DNA of 64,000 bases from Halosimplex salinum (GTDB taxonomy: Archaea; Halobacteriota; Halobacteria; Halobacteriales; Haloarculaceae). The notes beneath the pieces were generated by a model. The model saw only the letters and a list, made by a program, of their open reading frames with translations. It was not told the DNA's origin and did no database searches. The number at the start of each line of letters is the position of its first letter. Position 1 is the stretch's first letter. The stretch is taken from contig NZ_QWGG01000003.1 of assembly GCF_003730195.1 (NCBI RefSeq), positions 496,001 to 560,000 of the forward strand, written 5' to 3'. Of the stretch, positions 24,043 through 33,167 are shown in pieces. Made by a program: the position numbers and the translations under genes.

Positions 24043-24588
24043 ATGAGTAACACCAACGAGATGCAGGAGCAGTGGACAGAGATGGTCGAGGAGATGAACG
24101 ACGCGGTCGCCGACTCCCTCGAACAGAACATGAAGGCGCAGGCCGCGTTCGTCGAGTCCTGGGCCGAGGCCGTCGAGGACTCCGTCCCCGAGGAGGACGC
24201 GATGGCCGAGGGCTTCCAGGGCTACAACCGCGCCTACGAGGTGTGGATGGACGCCGCCGAACAGATGTTCGAGCGGTCGACCGACGCCGCCCAGGGCGAG
24301 GACGTCGCGCCGGGCGAGTTCCGCGACATCTGGCTCCAGTCGGCCAACGAGGCGTTCAAGGAGGTCATGTCGACCAGCGCCTTCGCCGCCGCGAACGGCC
24401 AGCTCGTCGAGCGCATGATGGAGATGCGCCGCGAGGCCGACGACGTGAGCCAGGAGACCATCTCCCAGCTCGGCTTCCCCACCCGCGACGACATGGACGA
24501 GGTCGGGGAACGACTCGTCGAACTGGAGCGCCGTCAGCAGGACGTCGAACAGAAGCTCGACCGGATCATCGACCACCTGGAGGAGTAA
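24043..24588 (+). CDS. phaE: Class III PHA synthase subunit PhaE
   Basis: 181 aa, highly acidic and helical. The block [23 protein letters not shown], the central [23 protein letters not shown] and the C-terminal coiled coil [23 protein letters not shown] match archaeal PhaE. It has no catalytic residues; it pairs with PhaC to make an active type III synthase. The stop is one base before the phaC ATG. Confidence 0.92.
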   Translation: MSNTNEMQEQWTEMVEEMNDAVADSLEQNMKAQAAFVESWAEAVEDSVPEEDAMAEGFQGYNRAYEVWMDAAEQMFERSTDAAQGEDVAPGEFRDIWLQSANEAFKEVMSTSAFAAANGQLVERMMEMRREADDVSQETISQLGFPTRDDMDEVGERLVELERRQQDVEQKLDRIIDHLEE

Positions 24589-24589
24589 G

Positions 24590-26038
24590 ATGGCCAGCGA
24601 ACGCGCCAACCCGTTCAACCCCATCTCGCTCGCACTGGACGCACAGCGAACGGCGTTGGAGACGATGACCGACGCGACCGAGAGCAACGCCGAACTCCCC
24701 GACGCGCTCACGACGCTCGAGACCGTCGAGGTCGGCCAGACGCCCAGCGAGGTCGTCTACACCGAGAACAAGCTGGAACTGCTCCACTACAAACCCGAGG
24801 AGGCGGGCATCGAGCCCGAAGAGACCCACGACGTGCCGATCCTCATCGTGTACGCGCTGATCAACAAGCCGTACATCCTCGACCTCCAGCCCGAGCGCTC
24901 CGTCGTGCGGCGCCTGCTCGAAGCGGGCCACGACGTGTACCTCATCGACTGGAACGAGCCCTCGCGGATGGACCAGCACCTCACGCTCGACGACTACGTC
25001 AACCGCTACATCGAGAACTGCGTCGACGAGGTGCGCGAGCGCTCCGGCCAGGACAAGATAAACATCCTCGGCTACTGCATGGGCGGCACCATGTCGGCCA
25101 TGTACGCCGCGCTCCACCCCGAGAAGGTCAACGCGCTCGGCCTGATGGCCGCGGGCCTCTGTTTCCAGGGGACCGGCGGCATCCTCGAGGAGTGGGGCTC
25201 CGACGAGTACTACGACCCCGAGGAGATCACCGACACGTTCGGGAACGTCCCCGCGGAGTTCCTCGACGTCGGGTTCGCGCTGATGGACCCGGTCGACAAC
25301 TACGTCTCGAAGTACATCCGGTTCTACGAGAACCTCGAGAACGAGGGCTTCGTCGAGAACTTCGGTCGCATGGAGCGGTGGCTCTCCGAGGGCATCGACG
25401 TCGCCGGTGAGGCCTACGACCAGTTCCTCACCGACCTCTACCAGGAGAACAAGTTCTACCACAACGAGATGTACCTCGACGGGAAACACGTGAACGTCGA
25501 GAACATCGACATGCCCGTCCTCCAGATCATGGGCGAGTACGACCACCTCATCCCCGCCGACGCCTCGAAGCCGTTCAACGAGGTCGTCGGCTCGGACGAC
25601 GTGACCACCATCGAGTACTCGACCGGCCACATCGGCCTCTCGGTCTCCTCGTCGTCCCACGACGAGGTCTGGCCGGAGGTGTGCGAATGGTACGCCGACC
25701 GCGCGCCCGCAGAGGCCGACGAGGAGACGAGCGAGGCCGCCGTCGACGCGGCCCAACCCGACGACGTGACCGCCGCGGAGGAGGCTGTCGAAGAGGCGGC
25801 CGCCGAAGCCGGCCCCGCCGCCGAGGAGGAGGCTGTCGCCGAGACGACCGCGGAGGACGAGCCCGAAAGCGCCGACGTGGACACCGTCGACGGCATCGGC
25901 CCGACCTACGCCGACCGCCTCCACGAGGCCGGCATCGCCACCGTCGCCGACCTCGCGGTCAGCGAACCCGCCGACGTCGCGGAGATCACGGGCGCCCCCG
26001 TCTCCCGCGTCGAAGACTGGTTCGAGCAGGTCGAGTAA
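24590..26038 (+). CDS. phaC: Class III PHA synthase catalytic subunit PhaC with C-terminal HhH domain
   Basis: 482 aa. Polymerises (R)-3-hydroxyacyl-CoA at the granule surface. The lipase-like box GYCMGG carries the nucleophile C163; D318 ([10 protein letters not shown]) and H347 (STGHIGLS) complete the triad, at spacing typical of the archaeal enzymes. After about residue 372 comes an Ala/Glu-rich linker, then residues 428-482 form a helix-hairpin-helix module ([35 protein letters not shown]). Archaeal type III PhaC proteins run longer than bacterial ones. Poly-T follows. Confidence 0.95.
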   Translation: MASERANPFNPISLALDAQRTALETMTDATESNAELPDALTTLETVEVGQTPSEVVYTENKLELLHYKPEEAGIEPEETHDVPILIVYALINKPYILDLQPERSVVRRLLEAGHDVYLIDWNEPSRMDQHLTLDDYVNRYIENCVDEVRERSGQDKINILGYCMGGTMSAMYAALHPEKVNALGLMAAGLCFQGTGGILEEWGSDEYYDPEEITDTFGNVPAEFLDVGFALMDPVDNYVSKYIRFYENLENEGFVENFGRMERWLSEGIDVAGEAYDQFLTDLYQENKFYHNEMYLDGKHVNVENIDMPVLQIMGEYDHLIPADASKPFNEVVGSDDVTTIEYSTGHIGLSVSSSSHDEVWPEVCEWYADRAPAEADEETSEAAVDAAQPDDVTAAEEAVEEAAAEAGPAAEEEAVAETTAEDEPESADVDTVDGIGPTYADRLHEAGIATVADLAVSEPADVAEITGAPVSRVEDWFEQVE

Positions 26039-26066
26039 GCAGAGTCACTCTCGGTTCCGCCGTTCG

Positions 26067-26071
26067 TTTTT
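26067..26071 (+). terminator. Poly-T tract after phaC
   Basis: TTTTT 28 nt after the stop, on the coding strand. A short terminator for the pha operon in the gap before the convergent gene. Confidence 0.4.
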
Positions 26072-26079
26072 CGCGACCG

Positions 26080-27348
26080 CTACTGCAGGTCCGACAGCCG
26101 CGCCGCCGCGAACGGAACGAGCATCTCGCGGGGCGTCGGACCTCCGTGCATCCCGATCTTCGGGACGATTTTCTCGGCCCCGGGGTAGACGAGTTTCAGG
26201 TCCGGATGTGTACAGACGAGGTCGCCACAACGCCCGTCGAGCGTCGGCTCTCCGACCGGGCCGAAGAAGCCGCGGTCGCGGACCTCGTCGCGCGTGAGCA
26301 CGGTCGCGCCGCGGGCTTCGAGCGCCCGGCGTGCACGGCTCTCTTCACCCTCGCGTATCGCGAGGTGGAGAAATCGGTAGTCGCCCCACGGGAGGAACGG
26401 GTCCCCGGACTGATCTCGTGCGAGGGCGTCGGCGAGGCCGTCGACCGAGAGCAGATCGAGACACCCCTCGGGGCCGGAGTCGAAGTCGACTAGCCCGTGG
26501 TCAGCCGTGAGACACACGAGGGTCTCGGCGGCGGTCTCGGGGTCGACCGCGTCGTAGAGCGCCCGCGAGAGGGCGGTCGTGACGGTCGCGAGCGCGTCGT
26601 GATAGGCGCCGGAGTCGGTCCCGAAATCGTGGCTCGTGGTGTCAAGCTCGGAGACGTAGCAGTACGTGTACGAGGGGCCATCGACGGACTCCAGTCGCTC
26701 GCGAAGCGCCGTCGCTCCGCTCGTCACGTCGTCGTACGGGATCTGTGTCGCGCCGCGAAACGTCGCGCTGGCGTACTCAGATCCGAGCGTTTCCGTGGGC
26801 TGGACGACGGCCGTTTCTACGCCGGCCGATTCGAGGGCGGGATAGATCGGATCGGCGCGGACGACCTCGTCGGGCGCCACGGGCGGCGTCGCGCTCCCCT
26901 CGCCGGGGTCGCGGACCTCGTGCGGGAAGGCCTCGACGACCGTCTCGTGTTCCGACAGGCGGACGTCCCAGCCGAAGACCCCGTGTTCGGCGGGAGGGGC
27001 CGCGGTGTGCATCGTCGTGATCGCGGACGCGGTCGAAGAGGGCGCTACCGAAGTCAGGGGCCTCACCGACCCGCGCTCCGAGAGACGGGCGAGCAGACGG
27101 TGCTCTTCGGCGTCGCGACGCCACCGACGCCACCCCAGTCCGTCGAGGAGAACGACGACAACGTTCGAGACGTCCGACTCCACGCCCGCCAGCACGTCGG
27201 CGGGAAGCGACCGACCGACGTCCACACCGAACGCGTCCGCGGCAGTTCCCGGAACGTTCGCGAAGCAGTACCGCTCGTAGTCGGGGACCACCAGTCCGTC
27301 GCGCGTTCGCCGGTCGAGGAGGGCGGCCGCGTCACCAGTGCGAAGCAT
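26080..27348 (-). CDS. Alkaline-phosphatase superfamily protein (phosphodiesterase/nucleotide pyrophosphatase type)
   Basis: 422 aa. The nucleophile region VVVLLDGLGWRRW is followed by the metal/nucleophile block SVAPSSTASAITTMHTAAPPAEHGVFGWD. Further metal ligands are visible in DTTSHDFGTDSGAYHD and TADHGLVDF, and C-terminal MHGGPTPREMLVPFA. No signal peptide, so cytoplasmic. The substrate is unknown; cofactor-independent phosphoglycerate mutase-like or nucleotide phosphodiesterase activity are both possible. An inverted repeat sits just upstream of its ATG. Confidence 0.82.
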   Translation of the reverse strand: MLRTGDAAALLDRRTRDGLVVPDYERYCFANVPGTAADAFGVDVGRSLPADVLAGVESDVSNVVVVLLDGLGWRRWRRDAEEHRLLARLSERGSVRPLTSVAPSSTASAITTMHTAAPPAEHGVFGWDVRLSEHETVVEAFPHEVRDPGEGSATPPVAPDEVVRADPIYPALESAGVETAVVQPTETLGSEYASATFRGATQIPYDDVTSGATALRERLESVDGPSYTYCYVSELDTTSHDFGTDSGAYHDALATVTTALSRALYDAVDPETAAETLVCLTADHGLVDFDSGPEGCLDLLSVDGLADALARDQSGDPFLPWGDYRFLHLAIREGEESRARRALEARGATVLTRDEVRDRGFFGPVGEPTLDGRCGDLVCTHPDLKLVYPGAEKIVPKIGMHGGPTPREMLVPFAAARLSDLQ

Positions 27349-27355
27349 CGGCTAG

Positions 27356-27374
27356 TTACTCAGATTTTGAGTAA
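27356..27374. promoter_or_regulatory. Inverted repeat TTACTCA-N5-TGAGTAA next to the phosphatase start
   Basis: Perfect 7-bp arms (27356-27362 and 27368-27374), 7 bp upstream of the minus-strand ATG. On that strand CTTATTTAC overlaps the distal arm and can be the TATA box. The dyad is a good candidate operator for the divergent pair. Confidence 0.5.
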
Positions 27375-27429
27375 ATAAGCTTTGTGTGAGTCGTGACGGT
27401 TTAGGTCGCGCCGCGCGCCAGTGACGGCT

Positions 27430-27879
27430 ATGCGAGTCTCGGTCATCGGCGGCGGGCGAGTCACGGACGAACAGGCGGCGACCGCGGAGCGGCTCGGCCG
27501 GGAACTCGCCGGGCGCGGTCACGAGGTGGTCTGTGGCGGGCTGGGGGGTGTGATGGAAGCGGTCTGTCGCGGCGCGAGCGCGGCCGGCGGCCACACCATC
27601 GGGATCCTCCCGACCGAGCGCCGCGCCGACGCGAACGAGTACGTCGACACGGCGATCGCGACTGGGATGGGCAACGCGCGGAACGTGCTCGTCGCCATGA
27701 ACGGCGACGCGGTGATCGCCGTCGACGGCGGAACGGGCACGCTCTCGGAACTGGGTCACGCGCTCGACTTCGGGAAGCCGGTCGCGGGACTGGAGACGCA
27801 CCGGATCGACGGTATCGCCGGCATCGAACACGTCGAGACGGCCGAGGCGGCGGTCGAATCGGTCGAGCGGCGCGCGTGA
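27430..27879 (+). CDS. LOG-like Rossmann protein (TIGR00725 family)
   Basis: 149 aa from MRVSVIGGGRVTDEQ; a GTG nine bases upstream is a weaker start. It has the nucleotide-binding GGLGGVMEAVCRGASAAGG and a VDGGTGTLSELG motif, equivalent to PGGxGTxxE of lysine-decarboxylase-like (LOG) proteins. LOG enzymes hydrolyse nucleoside monophosphates to free base; here only the fold is certain. It is divergent from the phosphatase and may share its operator. Confidence 0.83.
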   Translation: MRVSVIGGGRVTDEQAATAERLGRELAGRGHEVVCGGLGGVMEAVCRGASAAGGHTIGILPTERRADANEYVDTAIATGMGNARNVLVAMNGDAVIAVDGGTGTLSELGHALDFGKPVAGLETHRIDGIAGIEHVETAEAAVESVERRA

Positions 27880-27922
27880 GCGCGTGAGAACGGCGCGTGG
27901 CGGGGTCGACGGCTCCGGTCGA

Positions 27923-29284
27923 TCAGGCGTCGAGCGCGGCGAGCGCCTCGTCGACGGCGTCGGGCGTCGCGCGGGCGAGGGCCGCAAACTCGACGTAGTA
28001 TCTGGCCTGGTCGCTCACGGCGGCCCGCTGGAGAGTCGGCTCGTCCCGCTCTCGAAGCGACGCGTCGCTGCTCGCCATCCGCGCGACGGGATAGGCCAGC
28101 AGTTTCCGCGCCAGCCGACGGTCGGCGCTGGCGGCCAGGGCGTCCTCGACGGCGGTGACCGCCTCGTCGCGGCGCTCGCGCAGGTCCGCGGCGCTGTCGA
28201 CCGCGAACGACTCGCCGTCAGCGACCCGTCCGCGGAGCGATAGGAACGCGTCGGCCGTCGCGATCCCCTCGTAGCGTGCGAGCGCGTCCGAGGCCGGGTC
28301 CGCCGTCGCGTCGCGGTCGGCGAGGTAGCGGGCGTCGGCGTGGAGCTGTCGGAGGGCGGATTCGACCGCCCGACCGATGTCGCTCGCGTCGGTCCCGACC
28401 AGTTCGCTCGCGTCGCTCGCGTCCGGGCCCGGGAGGACCGCGATGCGCGATTCCAGCGTCGCCGTCAGCGACCCGCGGGCGTCGACGACGGTCGCCTCCA
28501 GCGACCGGGAGTCGGTCAGCGGCCCCCTGTACCGCTCGCCGACGTGACGGGCGTCGTCCAGTCGCGCCCGTCCCTCCGCGATCGTCCCGGCCCGCTTCCC
28601 GACCGCCCGCGCGTCCGGCAACCGCGTCGCCCCGGCGTCGGCCGCCGTCGGTGCGTCGGACGGCGCCCGCTCGTAGTCGTCCCACTCTGGCGTGGCCGCG
28701 TCGGCCGCCCCCGCTGCCAGCGATTCGACGATTCCGTAGACGAGCAGCGCCCGAACCGGGTCCCCGGGGTCGCCGACGATGGTCGAACCCTCGCGGAACG
28801 AGTCCACGTTGCGTTCGAGCGTTATCCCGCGCGAGCGCACCGCCTCGCGGGAGAGTTCGTCGGTCGCGAACGCCCACGTGCTCGCGGCGCGCTCGGCCGA
28901 GTAGCGCGCGTCGCGGAGGTCGCCGAGTCGCTCCCGGGCCGTCTCGGCGTTTTCGGTTTCGGCCAGGCTCTCGCGGGCCCGCTCGACGCTGCGCTCGACC
29001 AGCGTACGCGTCGCCTCGTCGGGCCCCCCGTCGGTCGGGAGCGGGTCGGGGAGGTCGGCGAGCGTCGACCGGACCGTCCGCCGGGCACGGTCGAAGTGCG
29101 ACGCGGCGACGAGGACGGGAAACGGCTCGGTCACCGCCGGGAGCGGCCCCGAGACGGCCGTCGTGACCGCCGTCGCGTCCAGCGGCGTCGTCTCCGCCTC
29201 CCCGCCGCTGCCGAGGGCGGGACAGCCCCCGAGCGCCGCCGTCGCCCCGACCGCCAGCAGCCGTCGCCGCGTCAGTCCGTCCAT
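27923..29284 (-). CDS. Tat lipoprotein, paralogue 1 (unknown function)
   Basis: 453 aa starting MDGLTRRRLLAVGATAALGGC: twin-arginine motif and a lipobox with C21 as lipidated cysteine. A GTG six bases upstream is an alternative start. The mature part is all-helical and rich in Ala, Arg and Glu. It is homologous to the upstream protein (29367-30707): both share the RSLEAT-x3-DAR-x-SL block and similar spacing throughout. The function is not recognised. Third gene of a three-lipoprotein set. Confidence 0.72.
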   Translation of the reverse strand: MDGLTRRRLLAVGATAALGGCPALGSGGEAETTPLDATAVTTAVSGPLPAVTEPFPVLVAASHFDRARRTVRSTLADLPDPLPTDGGPDEATRTLVERSVERARESLAETENAETARERLGDLRDARYSAERAASTWAFATDELSREAVRSRGITLERNVDSFREGSTIVGDPGDPVRALLVYGIVESLAAGAADAATPEWDDYERAPSDAPTAADAGATRLPDARAVGKRAGTIAEGRARLDDARHVGERYRGPLTDSRSLEATVVDARGSLTATLESRIAVLPGPDASDASELVGTDASDIGRAVESALRQLHADARYLADRDATADPASDALARYEGIATADAFLSLRGRVADGESFAVDSAADLRERRDEAVTAVEDALAASADRRLARKLLAYPVARMASSDASLRERDEPTLQRAAVSDQARYYVEFAALARATPDAVDEALAALDA

Positions 29285-29366
29285 TGACACGACTGGCGAG
29301 GCGGCGCGGTAAATGTCTCGTGGTCACGGGGCGGGCCGGTGGCCGCTACTGTCGGCGGTCGTCGGA

Positions 29367-30707
29367 TCACTCCGCGCCGAGCGCCGCGAGCGCCTCGTCG
29401 ACGGCGTCGGGGACGGCGTCGGCGACCACTTCTATCTGGAGGAAGAGACCGACCTCGTCGGCGAGACGGTCGAGTTCGACGGGGCCGTCGCCGTAGCGAC
29501 GGAGGTCCCGGGCCGCGTAGTCGAGCCAGCCGGCGAGGTCGGCCAGTTCCGTCCGCGCCAGCCGTTCGTCCGCGCTTTCGGCCAGCGCGTCCTCGACGGC
29601 GGTGACGGCCGCCCGCCGCAGTGCAGCGACGTCTTCGGCGCTCTCGACGGTCCGGTGATCGCCGGCGGCGACTCGCTCGCGCAGCGTCTCGAAGCCGCCG
29701 ATCTGCGCGAGCGTCTCGACCTGCCACAGGATCCGCCCGGGGAGTTCTGTCTCGGGGACGAACTCGCCCTCGTAGGGGAGTTCGCCGTGTAACTCGCGGA
29801 GCGCCGCGCCGGCGACCGTCCCCTCGAGGTCGCCGCCGTCGTCGACGAGGTCCGAGAGGTCGGCCTCTTCGGCCGGTTTGTCGGCCATCCGCGAGTCGAT
29901 CGTCGACGCCAGCGAGTCGCGGGCGTCGGCAAAGGTCGCCTCCAGCGACCGGGCCTCGGACAGCGACGCGGCGAACTGCTCGTCGACGTGTCGGGCGTCG
30001 GCGAGCGTAGCGCGGGCCTGTTCGACTTCGCTCGCGCGCTCGCCGACGGTGAGTGGGGTGATCGGTTCGGACCCACCGCCGTGGCGGTCCCGGTCCAGGT
30101 CGTTGTCGGCGTCGCGGAGCCAGTCGCCGACCAGCGCGTGGACGACCGCGGCGCGGACCGGGTCCTCGCCGACGAACGCCCGCTCCTCGCGGAACCGGGC
30201 GAGGTCGTCGCGGACCGACCGCCGCGCCGAGCGCACGTCGGCGGCGGTCAGCTCGCCCTCGACGGTCGCCCAGGCGGCCTCCACCGCGCGGGCGGGACCG
30301 CGAGCGTGTGCGAGCAGTTCGAGGCGCTCCCGGGTACCCGTGGCTCGGACCGCCTCAGCGAGGTGTTCGCGGGCGTGCTCGGCGCGGTCGGCGATCTCCT
30401 CGCGCATCGCGCCGTTGGGGAGGTCGTCGGCCGTCAGGGGGAGCGGCGCCGCGGCGAGCATCGCGTGGGCGCGCTCCCGGGAGCCCGAGACGTGGGTATC
30501 GGCTACCTCGACGGGCAGCGGTCGGGCGACCGTCGGTCCCTCCCTGTCGGCGATCCGTGCGATCGATTCCCCGTCGAGTTCCACCGGATCCGGCTTCAGC
30601 GGGTTGTTCAGAGCACCACAGCCCGCCAGCAGCGTCGCGCCGCCGAGTGCGAGGACGCCGCGGCGAGTGAGGCGCCCGCCGCCGGAGGGCGACCCCTCGT
30701 CCGTCAT
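29367..30707 (-). CDS. Tat lipoprotein, paralogue 2 (unknown function)
   Basis: 446 aa. LTRRGVLALGGATLLAGC gives a Tat signal and lipobox with C30. The remainder is helical, Ala/Arg/Glu-rich, with repeated segments such as ARATLADARHVDEQ and RSLEATFADARDSLAST that align with its downstream neighbour. A tandem duplication followed by divergence is likely. Its ATG overlaps the stop of the preceding gene by 4 bp, so the two are translationally coupled. Confidence 0.75.
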   Translation of the reverse strand: MTDEGSPSGGGRLTRRGVLALGGATLLAGCGALNNPLKPDPVELDGESIARIADREGPTVARPLPVEVADTHVSGSRERAHAMLAAAPLPLTADDLPNGAMREEIADRAEHAREHLAEAVRATGTRERLELLAHARGPARAVEAAWATVEGELTAADVRSARRSVRDDLARFREERAFVGEDPVRAAVVHALVGDWLRDADNDLDRDRHGGGSEPITPLTVGERASEVEQARATLADARHVDEQFAASLSEARSLEATFADARDSLASTIDSRMADKPAEEADLSDLVDDGGDLEGTVAGAALRELHGELPYEGEFVPETELPGRILWQVETLAQIGGFETLRERVAAGDHRTVESAEDVAALRRAAVTAVEDALAESADERLARTELADLAGWLDYAARDLRRYGDGPVELDRLADEVGLFLQIEVVADAVPDAVDEALAALGAE

Positions 30708-31498
30708 CGGCTCCCTCCGTCGGTGTCGGTCGTAGCGTTCGCGGCGGTCCCGGCGGGGGCGTCGGTTTCCGACGGAATCGCGGTCGCCGAGCGAGGTCGG
30801 GAGGTGGTTCGAGTGCGCTCGCGTTCGCGCTCACGTTCCATTCGGAAACACTCGCCGCTGGCGACGCCAGTGGCGCCCATCTCGAACTCCGCGGGGTCGA
30901 TCGCGACCGGGAGGCGAGCGATAATGGTGCGGGCATCCCGCTCGCCACTCTCACAAGCCACGTCGGCGTCGCGGAGAAATCGGCCGTATCGGGTCTCGAC
31001 CTCGCCGTCGTCCCAGGTGACGTAACAGAGCACTTGCCGGTAGCACTCCTCGACCGAGCGGTTCTCGAGCAGCAGCGTCTCGCTGTCGAAGTCCGTCTCG
31101 GCGACGAACGACCGGGCGGTCTCGGCGCTGGCGGAGACCTCGGTCTCGGTCGCGCGGTCGGAGACAGTGAGCGTCTCGGCGGTCGCCTCGTCGGCGATCA
31201 GGCCCTCGGCCTCGCGGTCCGTGGACCGGACGGTCCCGCCGGCGGTCGGCCTGTCGGCGGGGTCGGGGACGAACCACGCGAGCGGGTCGCTGTAGTCGGC
31301 TTCGTCCGCGCGGAGGGTGACGTACTCGGGGTCGACGACGCGGTCGTCGCCGGCGGTGGGGACCGGCGGCGTCGACGAGCCGACGGGCGTCCCGGCGGAC
31401 TCGCGACCGGCGTCGGTGTCGGCGTCGGGACAGCCAGCCAGTCCGGCGACCAGACCGACGGCTCCCTGGAGGGCACGGCGGCGCGTGAGTCGGGGCAT
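30704..31498 (-). CDS. Tat lipoprotein of unknown function (operon head)
   Basis: 264 aa from MPRLTRRRALQGAVG with lipobox LAGC (C23). The mature protein has a mostly beta-like globular part containing two close cysteines (VEECYRQVLCYV) and another pair later (VACES, GECFR). The C-terminus is Arg/Glu then Thr/Ala-rich. It is not homologous to the two downstream lipoproteins. The gene heads a three-gene unit and is divergent from the GCS-like gene. Confidence 0.72.
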   Translation of the reverse strand: MPRLTRRRALQGAVGLVAGLAGCPDADTDAGRESAGTPVGSSTPPVPTAGDDRVVDPEYVTLRADEADYSDPLAWFVPDPADRPTAGGTVRSTDREAEGLIADEATAETLTVSDRATETEVSASAETARSFVAETDFDSETLLLENRSVEECYRQVLCYVTWDDGEVETRYGRFLRDADVACESGERDARTIIARLPVAIDPAEFEMGATGVASGECFRMERERERERTRTTSRPRSATAIPSETDAPAGTAANATTDTDGGSR

Positions 31499-31598
31499 CG
31501 ACGCATTCTGGGCGCGTCGGCGGTAAATATCTCGTGGCTCGGCGCGGCCGTCCGCACGAGGACCACGTTCAAGTATCGTGGGAGGCGAACGGGGAGGT

Positions 31599-33113
31599 AT
31601 GTCCGGCTCCGAACTCGCGGCTCGCGTCCGGGCGGCCCTCGACGTCGACGCCGAGGAGTTCCACCGGCGGGTCGCCGAGGAGGCCGACCGGCTCAAAGCG
31701 GAGGTGCGCGACGGCACCTTCGACAACACCGAGGCCATCGTCGGCCTCGAACTCGAACTGTACGCCGTCGACGCCCGTTCGGGGTCGCTCCGGCGGATGC
31801 CCCGCGGCCTCCTCGAACTCATCGGCTTCGAGAAGGAGCTGGGCCTGCACAACGCCGAGATGCAGACCAGCCCCCAGCCGCTGAACGAACACGGCCTCGC
31901 CGCGCAGGAACGGGAGCTCGAGGCCAACCTCGCGCCCGCGCTGGACCGGACGGGCCGGGACGACATCCGACTCGTCAGCGACGGCCTCTGGACGGTGCCA
32001 CCGACGGGGGAGACGGCCACCGACTACCTCTGTGACTCGGTCGAACAGCACGGCGTCCGCATCGCGACCAACATGTCCGACGCCGCCCGCTACCACACGA
32101 TGGCCAACACGGCGTACCCGACGGGCATGCGCATCGAGGCTCCGCACGTCTCCCTGCGGGCCGACACGGTCATGCCCGAGAGCCTCATCACCTCTATCCA
32201 GCCTCACTACCAGATCCCCCACGCCCCCGACCTGCCCGAGTACTTCCGCTACGCCCTCCGCGTCGCCGGCCCGCTCCTCGCGCTCGGCGTCAACTCCCCG
32301 TTCTTCCCGCCCGACCTCTACGACGACGCCGCCGACGCCGACATCGTCGACGACGCCTGGATGGAACACCGCATCGGCGTCTTCGAGGACGTGCTCAACC
32401 CCGTCGGCGACGACGCCCCCGACAAAGTGCGGTTCCCACCGGACTTCGAGACCGTCGAGGACGCCATCGACGACATCGTCGACGACGAGATAATCGTCCC
32501 GTCCGAGGTCGACGTCGGTCATCGCTTCGACGACGCGTTCGCCCACCTGCGACACAAACACGGCAGCTACTGGCGGTGGGTCAGGCCGGTGTTCGACGGC
32601 GCGAACCGCTCGTCCGCCAACGCCCGCATCGAGTTCCGACCGCTCCCCGCCCAGCCGACCGTCAGAGACGCCGTCAGCTTCGAAGCGGTGTTCGCCGGCC
32701 TCATGGCCGCGCTCCCCAGCGTCGAGCATCCGGTCCGCGCGATGTCCTGGGAGACCGCCCGGGAGAACTTCTACGCCGCCAGCCGCGACGGGCTCGACGC
32801 CGAACTGACGTGGATCACCACCGACGGCGCGGAGACGACCAACGCCGACCGCATCTACGGCGAACTGTTCGAGGCCGCCCGCGAGGGGCTCGAAGGGAAG
32901 GGGCTCTCGACGGAGGCCGCCCGCCGCTACATCTACCCGCTCCGCGAACGGGTCGACCGACGGCTGACGCCCGCGCGCTGGAAACACGACCACGTCGCGG
33001 CCGCCGTCGACGAGAACGTCCCCCTCGCCGAGGCCATCTGGGGTATGCAGTCCGCCTACGTCGACCGCCAGTCGGAGACGCTGCTCGAGGGCTCGTTCGT
33101 CGACTGGCTGTGA
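31599..33113 (+). CDS. Glutamate-cysteine ligase (GCS2)-like protein
   Basis: 504 aa from MSGSELAARVRAAL; an upstream in-frame ATG adds seven Gly/Arg residues. EAIVGLELELYAVD (46-58), the His-rich NTAYPTGMRIEAPHVS and the ARIEFRPLPAQPTVRDA block fit the carboxylate-amine ligase fold of gamma-glutamylcysteine ligases. Haloarchaea use gamma-glutamylcysteine as main thiol, but their known GshA is shorter (about 360 aa), so this may be a paralogue with another substrate. The 3' end is duplicated just past the stop. Confidence 0.72.
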   Translation: MSGSELAARVRAALDVDAEEFHRRVAEEADRLKAEVRDGTFDNTEAIVGLELELYAVDARSGSLRRMPRGLLELIGFEKELGLHNAEMQTSPQPLNEHGLAAQERELEANLAPALDRTGRDDIRLVSDGLWTVPPTGETATDYLCDSVEQHGVRIATNMSDAARYHTMANTAYPTGMRIEAPHVSLRADTVMPESLITSIQPHYQIPHAPDLPEYFRYALRVAGPLLALGVNSPFFPPDLYDDAADADIVDDAWMEHRIGVFEDVLNPVGDDAPDKVRFPPDFETVEDAIDDIVDDEIIVPSEVDVGHRFDDAFAHLRHKHGSYWRWVRPVFDGANRSSANARIEFRPLPAQPTVRDAVSFEAVFAGLMAALPSVEHPVRAMSWETARENFYAASRDGLDAELTWITTDGAETTNADRIYGELFEAAREGLEGKGLSTEAARRYIYPLRERVDRRLTPARWKHDHVAAAVDENVPLAEAIWGMQSAYVDRQSETLLEGSFVDWL

Positions 33114-33137
33114 GCGGGTCGTTCGTCGACTGGCTGA
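33093..33137 (+). repeat. Tandem duplication across the stop codon of the GCS2-like gene
   Basis: The segment encoding GSFVDWL and the stop codon is followed at once by GGGTCGTTCGTCGACTGGCTG, nearly the same sequence again. A replication-slippage duplication would explain it. Confidence 0.7.
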
Positions 33138-33167
33138 GACGCCCCTGGTGAGGGGCCGGTTTCGAGC

